Shown here in pieces: positions 22,627 to 34,859 of a DNA stretch of 64,000 nucleotides. The notes beneath the pieces are model-generated. The model saw nothing but the letters and a program-made list of their open reading frames with translations. It made no database searches and was not told the DNA's origin. The DNA is taken from positions 620,001 to 684,000 of the forward strand of contig JACCIC010000219.1 in NCBI GenBank assembly GCA_018907035.1. Direction: 5' to 3'. Source of the DNA: Sycobia sp. Sy_11 (lineage: Eukaryota > Arthropoda > Insecta > Hymenoptera > Epichrysomallidae). The position numbers and the translations under genes were made by a program. Every line of letters starts with the position of its first letter. The stretch's first letter is position 1.

Positions 22627-25077
22627 ATGATTTATTTTAGAGAAATTTATTGTAAATATGGTAGTACTATTAAAGATTATTGTTCAAAATGGATTAAAAT
22701 GAATTTAAAAGTTGTAATTCTTAAAGAAAAACTTACATTCCTTATTAGATGCAAGAAATCAAATATATTTCCGGTACACATTAATAATAGATTTCATGAT
22801 GAATATTTTTTGCAGGTTTATAGTAATAATGTTTGTTATGATCTAAAGAAAAATATTTTCTTTTTCAAAAATAAATTACTTAATTTAGAAATTAGAGATT
22901 TACATATTCAGATTCATTCCTTAAATAGATATTTATTAAAGATTAAACATTATTTATATCAAAATATAGAAAGAAATGAATTACATGAATTTTTTCTTGG
23001 TCAAAGCAAACATTTTATTAAGACAAAATATATTAATAGACAAACACTAAAAAGGAAATTTGAATGTTTAAGAAATAAAAAACAATTTCAAAGCTATCAA
23101 TTTAACAATGCAAACAATAAAAATTGGTTTAGGAATCTAACTGACAAGGAGATACCAAATGAAGTAATAAACATCATGTCTAAAGGTGCCAAACATGGAA
23201 TATTATATTGTAAAAGTAATCTCCCGATCAAAGAAATCATCGCGGAGGTTGAAAGTAATCTTTTTGGTTTAAATGATGAAGTAAAAAAGGAATGTAGGGC
23301 ATCTTTGGTTAATGTCATTAGTAATTTTAAAAGAGAAAATAAATTTGATAATTTTTTAAATAGTAAGTTTATACATGATTTAATTACCGCGAAGAATTTT
23401 TTGAAAAATAACCCTAATATAATCTTCCAAAAGGCCGACAAAGGTAATGTAACTGTAGCTTCCAATAAAATTGATTACATAAATTGTATAAATAATATAT
23501 TAAATGATGATAGTACTTATTTGAAGATTGGTAATCCACATATCATTAAGCTACAAAATAATTTGAAAGAGTTATTAAATAATTGGAAAAGAAATGAATA
23601 TATAAATGATACTACATATAAGTATTTAAAATGTGAAAATGGAACTGTGGCAAAATGTTATGGGCTTCCCAAGATTCATAAAGAAAATCTGACATTTAGA
23701 ATAATAATATCTTCCATAGGTTTCCCAACTTATAATATTGCTAGATTTTTGTCTAATATATTGGTTAAGATAGTTGGAAGAACTAGTTCTTACATTAAGG
23801 ATAGTTGGTGTTTTTACAATGAAATGAAAGATATTGCTATTCCGAAAAACTACAGGATGATTTCATTGGATGTAGTATCTTTGTTTACAAATGTACCTTT
23901 ATAGTTGTTAAATGATATTATACAGGAAAAGTGGAATGAAATTAATTTGCATACAAAATTGACAATGAATGAATTTATTAAAGCAATTAATTTGGTTTTT
24001 AATAACACAATTTTTTCATTTGATAATAAATTTTATGAACAAAAATACGGATGTCCAATGGGGTCGCCTTTGTCACCGGTTATAGCTAATTTAGTTATGG
24101 AAAAGTTGGAAAGTATAGCCTTGTCAAAATTGCTTTTTGAACCAATGATATTTAAGAGATATGTTGATGATATCTTTACAATTGTTCCAGAAGTTTTTGT
24201 GGATGAAATGGTGGATGTTTTCAATTCTGTGCATGACAGAATTAAATTTACAAGGGAGGTTGAAGTAAATAGTCAGTTAAGTTTTTTGGACGTTAATGTG
24301 ATTAGATGTAGTAATAATAAGGTAAAACTTAATTGGTACAGAAAGCCTACTTGGTCAGGTAGGTTTTTAGATTTTAATTCACACCACCAATTCGGAAACA
24401 AAATTGGAGCATTGAGAGGTGTCGTTGACAGAGCAATTAAATTGTCACATAAAGATTTTAGACAAAATAATTTACAGATAGTAAGAGAGACTTTTATTAA
24501 TAATGGCTATCCAATTCAATTTATTAATAGATTGATTGCTGAGAGATTGTTTGAAATTTATAATACCGAAAAAAGACATAGTGCAGGAATTGATTTTAAC
24601 GGAGGCAAAATTATTGTCTTACCATATGTTCGAGGATTATCTGAAAGAATAAAAAGAAATTTTCGGAAATATAACATTCAAATTTTCTTTAAAAATCGCA
24701 ATAATTTAAGTAGATTGTTTAATAATTGCAAAGATAAGGATGATTTATGCTTAAAATCAGGAGTTGTTTACAAGATTAATTGCATGGATTGTGATAAATA
24801 CTATATTGGACAAACAGGTAGATATTTAAAAAAGAGAATTTATGAGCATAAATATAGTTTACGTAGCTCACATATTACTTCTGGTTTAAAAGAGCATTGT
24901 TTAAAGTTTTTACATTCTTTTGATTTTGTGAATGTGGATATTTTGGAATATGGTATTAATAATAAGTATAAACGGGAGAGTCTTGAAAGTATTCACATTT
25001 CCAAGAATCGAAATAATGTGAATTTAATGTTAGAGTCTGGTAGATTGGACAGTGTTTATCATTCCTTATTAAATTGA
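22627..25077 (+). pseudogene. PLE polyprotein (RT + GIY-YIG), copy E, one nonsense mutation
   Basis: Same 816-codon frame as copy B, starting at the ATG at 22627, interrupted by TAG at 23902-23904 (codon 426, GAG in B and C). It also carries the Lys-to-Arg change at residue 411 and is thus the sister of copy A. The rest, including YVDD and the GIY-YIG domain, is unbroken to the stop at 25077. Confidence 0.9.
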
Positions 25078-25172
25078 TTGGTTTTGGACAATTTGTGTAG
25101 AGGGGGAATTTATATTTAATTTACGAAATTTGGTGGTGGGGATGAGTATATATAGATTAGAATATAAGGTTT

Positions 25173-25224
25173 AGATTAGTCCCTGATGAGGAGCCGTAGC
25201 GAGCTCGAAACGTTGGACAAGTCT
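25173..25224 (+). ncRNA. hammerhead ribozyme motif, PLE copy E
   Basis: Identical to the copy D motif. It lies ~95 bp after the ORF stop, between two short GC-containing stretches of the pseudo-LTR. Confidence 0.75.
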
Positions 25225-25532
25225 TCAATTAGGTAAGGGTGTTGGGGACAGTCAGACTGCACTTTACTAACAAAGAATTTTTTCAGCTAATATTTTATTT
25301 TCAGATTAGTCTACGGGGGTGAATGTAAACAAGGACAGTCTGACTGTCATTATCATTTTAATTTAATTTTTAATTTAATTTTTATTTTTAATTTTTATTT
25401 TTTATTTTTATTATTTTTTATTTTTATTTTATTTTATTTTATTTTTGGTTGAAATTGATTGGACTGTAAGACCAATAAAAAAATATTTATTAATTTGTAT
25501 ATGGGCAGTCGACAGAAGTACAATTCAATTGT

Positions 25533-25579
<47 letters not shown>
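25533..25579. repeat. (TA)n at the right edge of the PLE array
   Basis: (TA)n with one TACATA interruption, directly joined to copy E. Confidence 0.95.
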
Positions 25580-25585
<6 letters not shown>

Positions 25586-27782
25586 TCATTTGAAATGTCT
25601 GTGGAGGCTTCGCCGGTTTGTAAACGTAGTAAACACACCACAAAAAGTGATGTAAGGCATAGAGGGAGGGAGACAACGAATATAAAAAACGAGTTTACAT
25701 CTATTATTTACGCACCACGCACTTTATTCAACGAAGTAACTAACATAATATACTAACATAATATATGTTAACTAATTTGGGTACATTACTCAAATCTCTT
25801 TCTCGCGCGAGTGTCGCGCCTGACACGATTCGGTCACCACGAACGCCCACCCGAACGCTCACCCGGAGGAAAACAAACGAAAGAAACTTGACACCGCGCG
25901 ACATGCACCTACCTCTGACATCTAGCTGGAGGGCCGGTGATGGCGTGGCGGATGTTTCAAGATCTCAAGTCTCGACCACTGGAATAAAAATTTTAATATA
26001 ATATAAAATGATGTTCAAAATTATTGCCGAGGAATCGTGAACCGAGCAGCAAAGGCAAAGAACTCCTATAAAATCCATCGGCTCAACCCATCGAATGTAA
26101 ACAAACTATAAACAAGACATCGGGAGCTCGACTTACGAAGGACGAATGAAAAGAAGAGAAAAAGAGATGAAGAAGTTACGCGGCGACACGGCGATCACGT
26201 ACGCCGGACACGACCGGCACGGCGTCGCTACGACCGCGATACCTATAGGTATCTGAAGACCAGTGTAGTGGGGGAGGGAACGAGCCGCCGAAAAATCATT
26301 AGGTTCTCGAGAGCACGCGAGCTCACTCTCACACTCAGAGCCGACCCGACCAGACGTTTTGGAAAAAGGACCTCCCCTTCCGTGGCCTAATTATCACATA
26401 GAGAAAGGGTGAATACGACGACTGCCGTCTTAATTATATCTGCGGTAATAGGTAACGTGCGGGGTGCGTAAGGGGTTTCGTCAAGAGAATAGCGTTTACT
26501 ACTGCTTGCTTTCGAAGGTTTGTTCGGGAACTGTTGAATTCATAGGATATGAACTAGGTTCGTAATCCGATTAGTGCAGGAGATCGTCACGGAACTTTGA
26601 CTTCGACGGGGGACTCCATCGCTGTAAAAGTAACTGTCGATAGCGAGTTTCGCGTGGTTATCCAAAGGCTTTGAGTCGGTCGTGAGGCTCTCGTCCCGTT
26701 CTTCCCAAAAAGAACGGGAACGAATACCGACACAGCGGCTACCGTTATCTTGGCTCTCGTACCGTTCTACTGAAGTAGAATGGGAACGGCTACTGACATA
26801 GCTGCGATCGATACCTAGGCTTTTGTCTTGTTCTTCTGAAATAGGAGTGGCTAACATCGTGACATGCCTGACTCGACCTCAGAAAGTCCGAGGAGTGCGA
26901 GAAGGAGTCAGCGGCACGACGGTTTCGACTTCTCTTGGCGTAGGCGCGGGGTGATGTTTGGTTTTCGGTTTAGTAATGGCTCTGATTATTATTCATAAGT
27001 ACCGGTTAGTTAGTAAGTAATTGTTTAGTACCTAAACCTTATATAAACTCTCAATTTTCTTTTAGGAATAGGTCGAAAGTGGGGCGCTCACTCGGGCGTC
27101 ATCTGATTAGGAAGACCCGAGGGAGTGTGGCGGGTGAACCTCGCGGAAAGGGACCGGAGGCACTACCCGGATATCTCTCTAGAGTACAGGACATATTGTG
27201 GTCCGGTCGATCAACGGTGTCGGACGAGTCGAGATCTAGTGTCACGGACACCATACGTGAATTTTCTGTCTCTACCTCCATTTTTATTTGCATAAAGTAG
27301 AGAGTAAGTAACGTAGTCCAGGACGCGGTCATATTTCTAAAAGAGCAGGTGCGAATAGTAAGCGAGACTCGAGGCCGACGACGAGGCCTATAGTAGGTTT
27401 TATAGGAAGGCTACTGGATACACAGGCTACAGTATATAACGGCTACCGAAGGCACCGGCTACCGTGAGTAACGGCTTTTGAAAACATCGGCTACCGTTTG
27501 TATAGGCTACCGAAGTGTTAAACCATTAAACTTTGTCAACTTCATTAGAACGATATTCTTTATTTACGCATCCTTGAACCCTCCTCATACCTTCATAGCT
27601 AGCCGCGGCCATTTGAGCGAGCGTCGAACGGGACTCACAAGGAAAAGGGGTTAGATCCCGACGTGCAAGCGTCTGGCGCTAAGGGTACATAAGGTAAGGA
27701 ATTAATTCCGTCGTCAGTTCGGAACTACGTATCGAGTTTACTGTTCGACGTTGGCCAGACCGAATCAGGAAATAGCGTTATA

Positions 27783-27783
<1 letters not shown>
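25580..27783. other. GC-richer unassigned region with degenerate GGCTACC repeats
   Basis: About 2.2 kb clearly richer in GC than its surroundings. Plus-strand frames at 25765-26001 and 27079-27300 and a minus-strand frame at 26540-26857 (105 codons, Ser/Arg-rich) match nothing I recognise. Imperfect hairpins of the type CCGTTCT...AGAACGG recur at 26690-26790, and GGCTACCG-like motifs occur about every 15 bp at 27409-27510. The right border GCGTTATA|ATGTATATA resembles the end of the gypsy-2 LTR (GGGTTATA|ATATAT), so part of this may be a decayed LTR element. A promoter or 5' UTR of a host gene is an alternative. Confidence 0.4.
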
Positions 27784-27820
<37 letters not shown>

Positions 27821-27830
27821 GTATGTATAC
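27784..27830. repeat. (TA)n tract
   Basis: (TA)n followed by TATGTA variants. It lies between the unassigned GC-rich region and the LTR-like block starting with TGTAAC at 27831. Confidence 0.9.
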
Positions 27831-28680
27831 TGTAACCGTACAAACTGCTTACGTACAACTGGTTCCGTAGTCATAGTCAAAAACCGAGTGTGTGCGCGCA
27901 TATTTGTGAACGAGGTATGTAGTGTACTGAAAGAGTGCGCGCAGCACGCCGGGAACGATGCGAGCACGAGTAGTTGACTGAGAATTTCATCTTCGCTATC
28001 CAGCCGTCAAGCAGAGTAGTTGTTACTTACTATAGCACCGCAGCCACTCTACCAAGCCATCAGGCCCGTCCCGAGTTAGGCCGTCCAGCAGCTAACTATT
28101 ACGCTCAGGGCGTTCTGAACTCTCTCCGCTACAACCATCTACGTGACCCTATGAGGGCCACTGCGGGTCCATTAGCGGATGCGTGTACATGATGTTCCAG
28201 CAATGAGACGCCACGCAAGCCGCGCGAGCCAGCAGTGAGCGAGGGAGAGAGAGCGAAAGGACGTCGCGCGTGCCACAGAGAGATACAGAGAGTGAGAGAG
28301 AGCAACGAGAGAAAGCCGGCGACAGCATCTTCGTCAGCTTGGGGCAAGTAGCCTTAATATACTGATGTCGAATATATGTTCGCAACCGCCGACGTCAGCG
28401 CCGTCGCACAGTGCGCTCATGCCTTATATCACCGCGTGATCCCTTCGCGTCCCCCTTTCCCGTCCCGCGCGTGCGCGCATATCTCCTCATATCTTGTATA
28501 CATATAGCGATGTCGCGGAACGCGTTCGCGTTATTAAGTTATCTTCCCCTTATCGAAGCACGCGTAACATAATTAATAAAAACTTTGTAAATGTAAGAGT
28601 CCGTATTATGTCGTAAAATTGTACGTTGCATCGCACGCGATCAAACGAGGCAAGGTGAGATGCCAGCCGTAGCGGCTACC
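27831..28680 (+). repeat. LTR-like block related to the gypsy-1 3' LTR
   Basis: Begins TGTAACCGTAC and matches 37683-38375 in order for about 690 bp: GGTTCCGTAGTC, GTCAAAAACCGAGTGTGT, AGCCGGCGACAGCATCT, CTTGGGGCAAGTAG, TCATGCCTTAT and CATATAGCGATG. After about 28525 the two sequences no longer match, so the R/U5-like part differs. AATAAA is present at about 28574. No primer-binding site is recognised after it. It could be a solo or truncated LTR of a sister subfamily, or the 5' LTR of a recombinant. The right limit is uncertain. Confidence 0.65.
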
Positions 28681-31116
28681 TTGCTTGTGCGCATAGGTGT
28701 GGGCAGAGGCTTCAGCTGACATCTAAAGATAATGAAAAGAAAGTCAGCATATAATACAAAAATTTTTTTCTCACTACCTCCAGCGTCCAAAATTTACTGT
28801 CCCTCCATTTATTCGACCTTTTATTGTAATTATTTTAATTTAGATGTAAGTAAAAAATAGTGATAGATATGTAATAAATAGCAGGTAAATCACAAGTGCT
28901 TTTGTGTTACATATACTGATGATAAATGTGTGAGTGAGTAGTAATTTCATATTCTAATGTGTCATCTGAAAAATTCATTTCGCTCTTAATGAGTTTCGAA
29001 AAGTATAATAAACTTTGTCGACCTACTTTCTTTACTATGTGTGTAGTATGGAATGTATCCTTCAAGGTTAAGGTAGTACAGATGCATGACATAAACATGG
29101 GCAGAATAACTTATAAAAAATCTACTTACTAATATTAATTACATTGATTTATATTGTGTCTATCACTTACGTCTTCTTCATATTTTCATATATATATCCT
29201 TAATGTAATATACGCATTATCAAAACCATCAATTTATATTCACATGTAATATACATAGAACTTGCAGCTATTTATTTACTAAATGTTATTATTGTTATTG
29301 ATTGAATATATGAATTAAAATTAATGAAATGTTCACTATCGTTGTCCTCCCTGCCGTTTACGTCTCTTATGTCCCCAATAGATATTTTTATTTACATACC
29401 CTTAGTACCATGTCCCCTGATATATGACACTGTTGAGAAATTATCAAATCCCTTTATCACAGAAGGAAGAGGAATATTTCGAAGCAAAAAAGTGTTTTCA
29501 ATAAGGAAAAATAATAGGAAACAGGAAATAAAAATTTAGAAGGTTTGAGTAACAAATGACAAATTTGCATAAAATACTATATAAACATTTTTGGGAAGTT
29601 ATCTTCACTTGCAATAATTTTATGCTCATTCCCCATTTTACTTCAGATATCCATTTTAGCAGTGAAGAATAGTATTGAGAAGCATACGCATTTTTTTATA
29701 AAGAGTTACATACACAAGGATGTGTCAAAATAGATATCAGTAAGGAGATAGCCCTAACCTATATATGCACTATACAGGCTATCTATAGGAAAAATTAAAA
29801 ATACCAAAACCAGTGGAAGGAATTGGAATTTTTCACTTCTGAAAAATTCTGAAGGTTGTACAGTACCACCACAATGGTGGAAATTCGTTTCAAGAAGATT
29901 TACTAAAAATTAGCAATTTTTAGTAATAAACATTAGTAAGCCAAACCACTGGTCGATAAAACGTACTCAGCCAGTTTATCATTCATTTACATGCTACTTT
30001 GGCAAATATAACCTTGTCAATAAGCCACCGCATAACAGAAGAGGATATAAAACATAAAACATTATGCAAATTTGTAAATGATTAAAAATAATAATAACAA
30101 CAACGAACATCATTCAAGTATATAAAGGCTTCTTTTTGAAAACAGAGAGATAAAAAAGATCAATATGCAGTAATATTCAAAATTTTAAAAACTATTAAAT
30201 ATACAAATTAAAAATAATTATTTAAATAATAATAATTAACATTATTTATAACAATCCAAAATTTACTTCAAATCTGGAATTTTTTTTCTTTCAAAATATG
30301 ATATAAATAACAAAACATAAAAATAAAATTAATAGAAGTAAAACGAAGAGCAACAACATTTAACTAAAATAAATCAAAATACAATAATAATCTTACTAAC
30401 CAAGGTACTGTTATGCTGAAAGTAAATGGATCATATAGGAGATTATGATATAAACGAATATTGACAACTAAAGATCTCAAATAATTAATTATTCGATACA
30501 ATCCAATTATTTACTTATAAATACTAGCATTTTGGTAAGATTATTGACTTGCAAAGACAAGATAAATTAAATAACAATAACTAAACTATAATAAATAAAT
30601 AAATACATCTAATAGGGAATACATAAAAAGAATCAACATAAAATAGCAATAAAGGAGCAACAGCAAATTAAGATAAAATAAAATAAAATTAAATAAATAA
30701 TTATTAAATTAAGATAATTAATAAAATAATTACAAGAACAATAAAAAATTTTTTTAAGAAAAAAAATATAACGAATATTAAAGACATTCTGAAATTAAAA
30801 TTTTTTTTTAATTTTTTATTATAAAAATAATTAAAGAAAGAGTAATAATAATTTTTTTTACAAACTTTTTGTTTTTTCTCTTGTAGCACATGCAATGATG
30901 TACTACACAGACGAATGGTCGAACTGCAGATGTGTATAATACAGTCACTGCGTGTAAATAATAAATTAAGGATATAATAAAGAAATAATAGACAATTAAT
31001 AACAATAGGACAACCTGAAAATAAATAGCAATTTTTCTTTAATAAATTAATAGAAAACAAACAAACAAATATCAGAAATCTAAATAAATAATATGGAAGT
31101 GGATAAACAATAAATT
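28681..31116. other. AT-rich DNA, no supported gene
   Basis: Strongly AT-rich. Short frames at 28907-29098 (minus), 29324-29539 (plus) and 30704-31060 (minus) show no motifs or codon bias suggestive of a gene. No repeats stand out other than A/T runs. Confidence 0.5.
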
Positions 31117-31296
31117 GATAAATATTTTTTCATTGGTCTTACAGTCCAATCAAATCAATCGAAAACAATACGTAACAATATTAATACACATCTACATTAA
31201 CATTAATACATCAATACACAAAAATAATAAAAACAAAAATAAAAATTAAAAATTAAATTAAAAATTATAATAGCGAGTTCGAAACTTTGGACTGGA

Positions 31297-31947
31297 AAAA
31301 AAATTATCACATAAAGATTTTAGACAAACTAATTTACAGATAGTAAGAGAAACTTTCATCAATAATGGTTATCCAATTGAATTTATTAATAGATTAATTG
31401 CTGAGAGATTGTTTGACATTTATAATACCGAAATTCGACATAATGCACGAGTTGATGTTAACAGAGGCAAAATTATTGTCTTTCCATATGTTAGAGGATT
31501 ATCTAAAAGAATTAAAAGAAAATTTTCGGAAATATAACATTCAAATTTTCTTTAAAAATAGCAATAATTTAGGTAGGTTCTTTAAGAATTGCAAAAATAA
31601 GGATGATTTATGTTTAAAATCTCGAGTTGTTTACAAAATTAATTGTATGGTTTGTGATAAATAGTATATTGGACAAACAGGTAGATATTTAAAAAAGACA
31701 ATTTATGAACATAAATATAGTTTGCGTTGCTCACATATTACTTCCGGTTTAACAGAGCATTGTTTAAAGTTTTTATATTCTTTTGATTTTGTGAATGTGG
31801 ATATTTTGGAACATGGTATTATAATAAGTATAAAAGAGTGAGTCTTGAAAGTATTCACATTTCCAGGAATCGGAATAATGTGAATTTAATGTTGGAGTCT
31901 AATAAATTGGACACTGTTTATTATGCCTTATTAAATCGATTGGTTTT
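31297..31947 (+). pseudogene. PLE polyprotein relic (C-terminal third)
   Basis: Related to codons ~604-816 of the copy B protein: a KLSHKDFRQ-like start, IAERLF, YNTE, YVRGLS, then YNIQIFFKN, CLKSRVVYKINC and the YIGQTGRYLKK region. Frameshifts occur near 31524 and 31820, and a TAG stands in the Cys-linker segment (GATAAATAGTATATTGG, about 31662) just before YIGQTG. The GIY Gly is replaced (SRVVY for SGVVY). It is clearly dead and belongs to a subfamily diverged from the A-E copies. Confidence 0.85.
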
Positions 31948-31973
31948 GAACAATTATGTAGAAGGGGAATATA

Positions 31974-32031
31974 AGATTTAGTTTAGTCCCTGATGAGGAG
32001 CCGTAGCAAGCTCGAAATGTTGGACTCGATC
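31974..32031 (+). ncRNA. degenerate hammerhead motif in the PLE relic
   Basis: TTTAGTCC-CTGATGA and GAGCCGTAGCAAGCTC-GAAA are kept, and helix I GTCC/GGAC still pairs, but the helix III palindrome ACGT is changed to ATGT and a 6-bp insertion enlarges the internal loop of helix I. Confidence 0.6.
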
Positions 32032-32345
32032 TCCAATTAGGTAAGCAGTTGGGAACAGTCAAACTACACTTTACTAACAAAAATTTTTTTTCACCTAATA
32101 TATTATTTTCAGATAAGTCTACGGGGGTGATCGTAAATGAGGACAGTCTGACTGTCATTATAATTTTTAATTTAATTTTTAATATTAATTTTTGTTTTTA
32201 TTATTTTTGTGTATTGATGTATTAATGATAATGTAGATGTGTATTGATGTTGTTACGTATTATTTTTCGATTGATTTGATTGGACTGTAAGACCAATGAA
32301 AAAATATTCATTAATTTGTATATGAGCAGTCGACACAACTACAAT

Positions 32346-32740
32346 TAAATTATGATAAACAATAAAATTTGAAATAAACAATAAAAAAATAAATAATTTA
32401 AAAAATTTTAATTTTATTGTATTTTATAACAATCATATTAAATATCAATTTTTTTTTAATTAAAGGAAAACTTTCGAAATTAACTTCCTAAAATTTCTAA
32501 ATTAACTTCGATTTCAAGTATTCTTACGAAAAAATTAAAACACAAATTTCGAAAAGTACAAAACTTGACATTGAACGTTTTCTTTTGAATATTAAAGGTA
32601 AATACCAAACCTTTTTGGAAATTGTAACCAAAAAGACTTAACTATTTTAATTATAGCGAATAATAAATATATAAATAATATAATCTAGCAAGAATGGACT
32701 GACCTCAAATATCAAAAGCAATGATTAACAACAAGCATTT
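32346..32740. other. AT-rich DNA between PLE relic and gypsy-1
   Basis: No gene or repeat was recognised. The gypsy-1 homology begins abruptly at 32741 inside the reverse transcriptase, so its 5' truncation point lies there. Confidence 0.5.
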
Positions 32741-34723
32741 AAGATAGACCTTAGTCAAGCCTACCACCAGATCCCCTTATACGAACGCAGCACAGATTCC
32801 CGCCTTTGCAGTACCGCAAAAGGGTCTATATCAGTATACCCGCCTACCATATGGGCTAACTAACGCTCTAACTACTTATGGATCTCATATTCGGCCCACA
32901 TGGAAGCCAACCGTATTCGTCTACATGGACGGCATCAATCGCCACTAAAACCTTCGAGAAGCATACTCAGGACACAACAGCGGTGCTCGCCCGCCTTAAC
33001 GAGGTCGGGCTTCAAATTAATAAGGATAAATCCGAGTTTTTCTACCCCGAAGTTAAATATTTAGGCTACATCGTAGACGAAAACGGTTTGCGGACAGATC
33101 CTGAAAAGATCCGTCCGATAAATTATTACCCGAGGCCAACGAATATAAAACAGCTGAGGGCCTTTTTAGGAATGGTAGGTTGGTATGCCTATCTTTATCC
33201 AATCACTAACGAACATAAAATTGCCACTAACAAGACTACTTAAAAAGAACTCCAAATGGCACTCGGGGCCTGGCCCAGCAAGACACCTTTGATAAACTGA
33301 AAATCCTGCTGACGCAAGCGCCAGTCCTAGCTCGACCCACGCAAAAAGACCCATACGTTTGCAAACTGACGCAAGGAACTATGCACTCGGAGCAGTACTT
33401 CCTCAGAAAAGTACAGAAAAGAAACGTTCCATCACGTACGGCATGTTCTTTCAAGACCCCCTCAAACAGAGGAATACCCTACCGCAACCCTCGCAAGACT
33501 CCTGGGACGAACGAAAAATGAGCGTAAACCAGAATCATCCAGAAAATCATCCAGACTGGACAGTCAGAGGTGATCGAAATTATAAACACCGCCCAAATAC
33601 ATATTCAAATGCTATAGGTGAAAGCAGTGACGATTGGAAACTGATAATACCAATTAAAGTCAGAGAATGGGTGTTATACGAGTGCCACAACACCATTACG
33701 TCAGGATACTTCGTCGTAGACAAAACGGTACATAAAACAAACCAACTGTACTACTGGCCCGCAATGAGAAGGGACGTTTATAAGTACATAAAAAACTGCC
33801 CAAAGTTCCAAATACATAAAGTATCACAAAGAGCACCGGATGGCCTAATGACCCAAGAAATGTTGAAGGCCCTTGGACCTCTGTGGCAGCAAACATCATG
33901 GGACCTTTTCCGGCCAGTAAATGCCAACATCGATACCTGGCGATTTTCGAAGACTTATTTACTAAGTATATCGAAATCAGACCATTCAGACAAGCCACTG
34001 GTCAGAAGATTGCCAAGACGCTTGAAGAACTGGTAATTTTCAAATGGGGCTGCCAACATTTTTTATCACAGACAGCGGCACAGAGATTGCTAACCATTTG
34101 CTTAAAAACAAATTGGCTGAACTAGGCATCATTCACCAGATCGTAGTACCATACTATGCACAGCCGAATTCCGTCGATCAGGTAAATTCAACCATAAAAA
34201 CGATGATTTCCATTTTTATCAAACACGACCACAAGGACTGGAACCTACACCTGTCCGAATTTGCATTTACGTAAACAGCTTGCTAAACGCAAGAACCCAA
34301 ACATCGTTGGCATCCTATAATTTTGGGCGAAACCCCAGAGAAATCCCGATGTATAGATATACTCATCGACAGACACAACAAATATAATATTTCAAACCTG
34401 CAGATTGGCTCGACCGAGTAAAAAGATTACCAGGAATCCATCAGCTGGTAAACACAAACCTATGTACGGCCAGCAAAAAATAAGCCAAATATTACAATCA
34501 AGACCGACGACATGAAACTTTCGAAGTTAATGACATGGTCTGTCGACGCAATCATGTTCTATCATCGGGTCCCGGCAAATTTTCGGCGGACCTAGCGCCA
34601 AAATATATGCCCCATGTTGTATCATTAGACAAGTTGCCCCTGTCGTGTATGAACTAAGAGACATAAACAGCGGGAAAGACACGAGGGCCCACGTTTCTGA
34701 TATTAAAAGATATCACCCTCCTA
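32741..34723 (+). pseudogene. gypsy-1 pol relic (RT, RNase H, integrase)
   Basis: Starts KIDLSQAYHQIPL (RT motif A region). The catalytic motif is YMDG instead of YMDD. EVKYLGYIVDENGL, KQLRAFLGMVGWY and, at ~33360, the RNase H stretch LQTDARNYALGAVL follow. Integrase appears at 33600-34270 with YYWPAMRRDVYKYIKNCP. The zinc-binding site is damaged (CPKF for CPEC; TSGYF where the usual second His stands), the first catalytic Asp is Asn (ANIMGPFP for TDIMGPLP), and the Glu position reads VDQVN instead of VERVN. The C-terminal tail KVHVSDMKRYYPP of gypsy-2 corresponds to RAHVSDIKRYHPP (ending ~34722). Several frameshifts divide it. Plainly inactive. Confidence 0.9.
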
Positions 34724-34859
34724 ACATTACTCCTGCTTCTTCCACAAGTGCTACAAGTAACCAGGCTAAACATGTAGAGAGGCAGAGACAGAGGATTACG
34801 CAACTCGATAGCGACCGAAGAATTGCGCAAACCCGGGTAAGCGATTACCTCCCATAGAC

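Larger units (their letters stand above)
22547..25532 (+). mobile_element. Penelope-like element copy E with 36-bp 3' extension
   Basis: Full-length plus-strand unit. Past its A-tract it continues 36 bp (25497-25532) into the start of a further unit (GTATATGGGCAGTCGAC...) and stops exactly after the palindrome ACAATT-C-AATTGT, where (TA)n begins. The same extension is seen on the 31-kb relic, so it is probably a regular feature of this family's 3' end. The A-run of its outer end (7 A) matches the outer end of copy A, while internal units have 16-18. Confidence 0.9.
31117..32345 (+). mobile_element. older Penelope-like relic with inverted 3' end on its left
   Basis: The left 147 bp (31117-31263) is a PLE 3' terminus in minus orientation (CATTGGTCTTACAGTCCAAT). 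The sequence then switches to plus orientation at a ribozyme half (AGCGAGTTCGAAAC, about 31270), the C-terminal part of the ORF and a plus-oriented 3' terminus (GATTGGACTGTAAGACCAAT, about 32278-32297) plus the GTATATGAGCAGTCGAC extension. Both ends are therefore 3' termini pointing outwards, as in the A-E array. Internal deletion has removed most of the RT. Confidence 0.8.
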
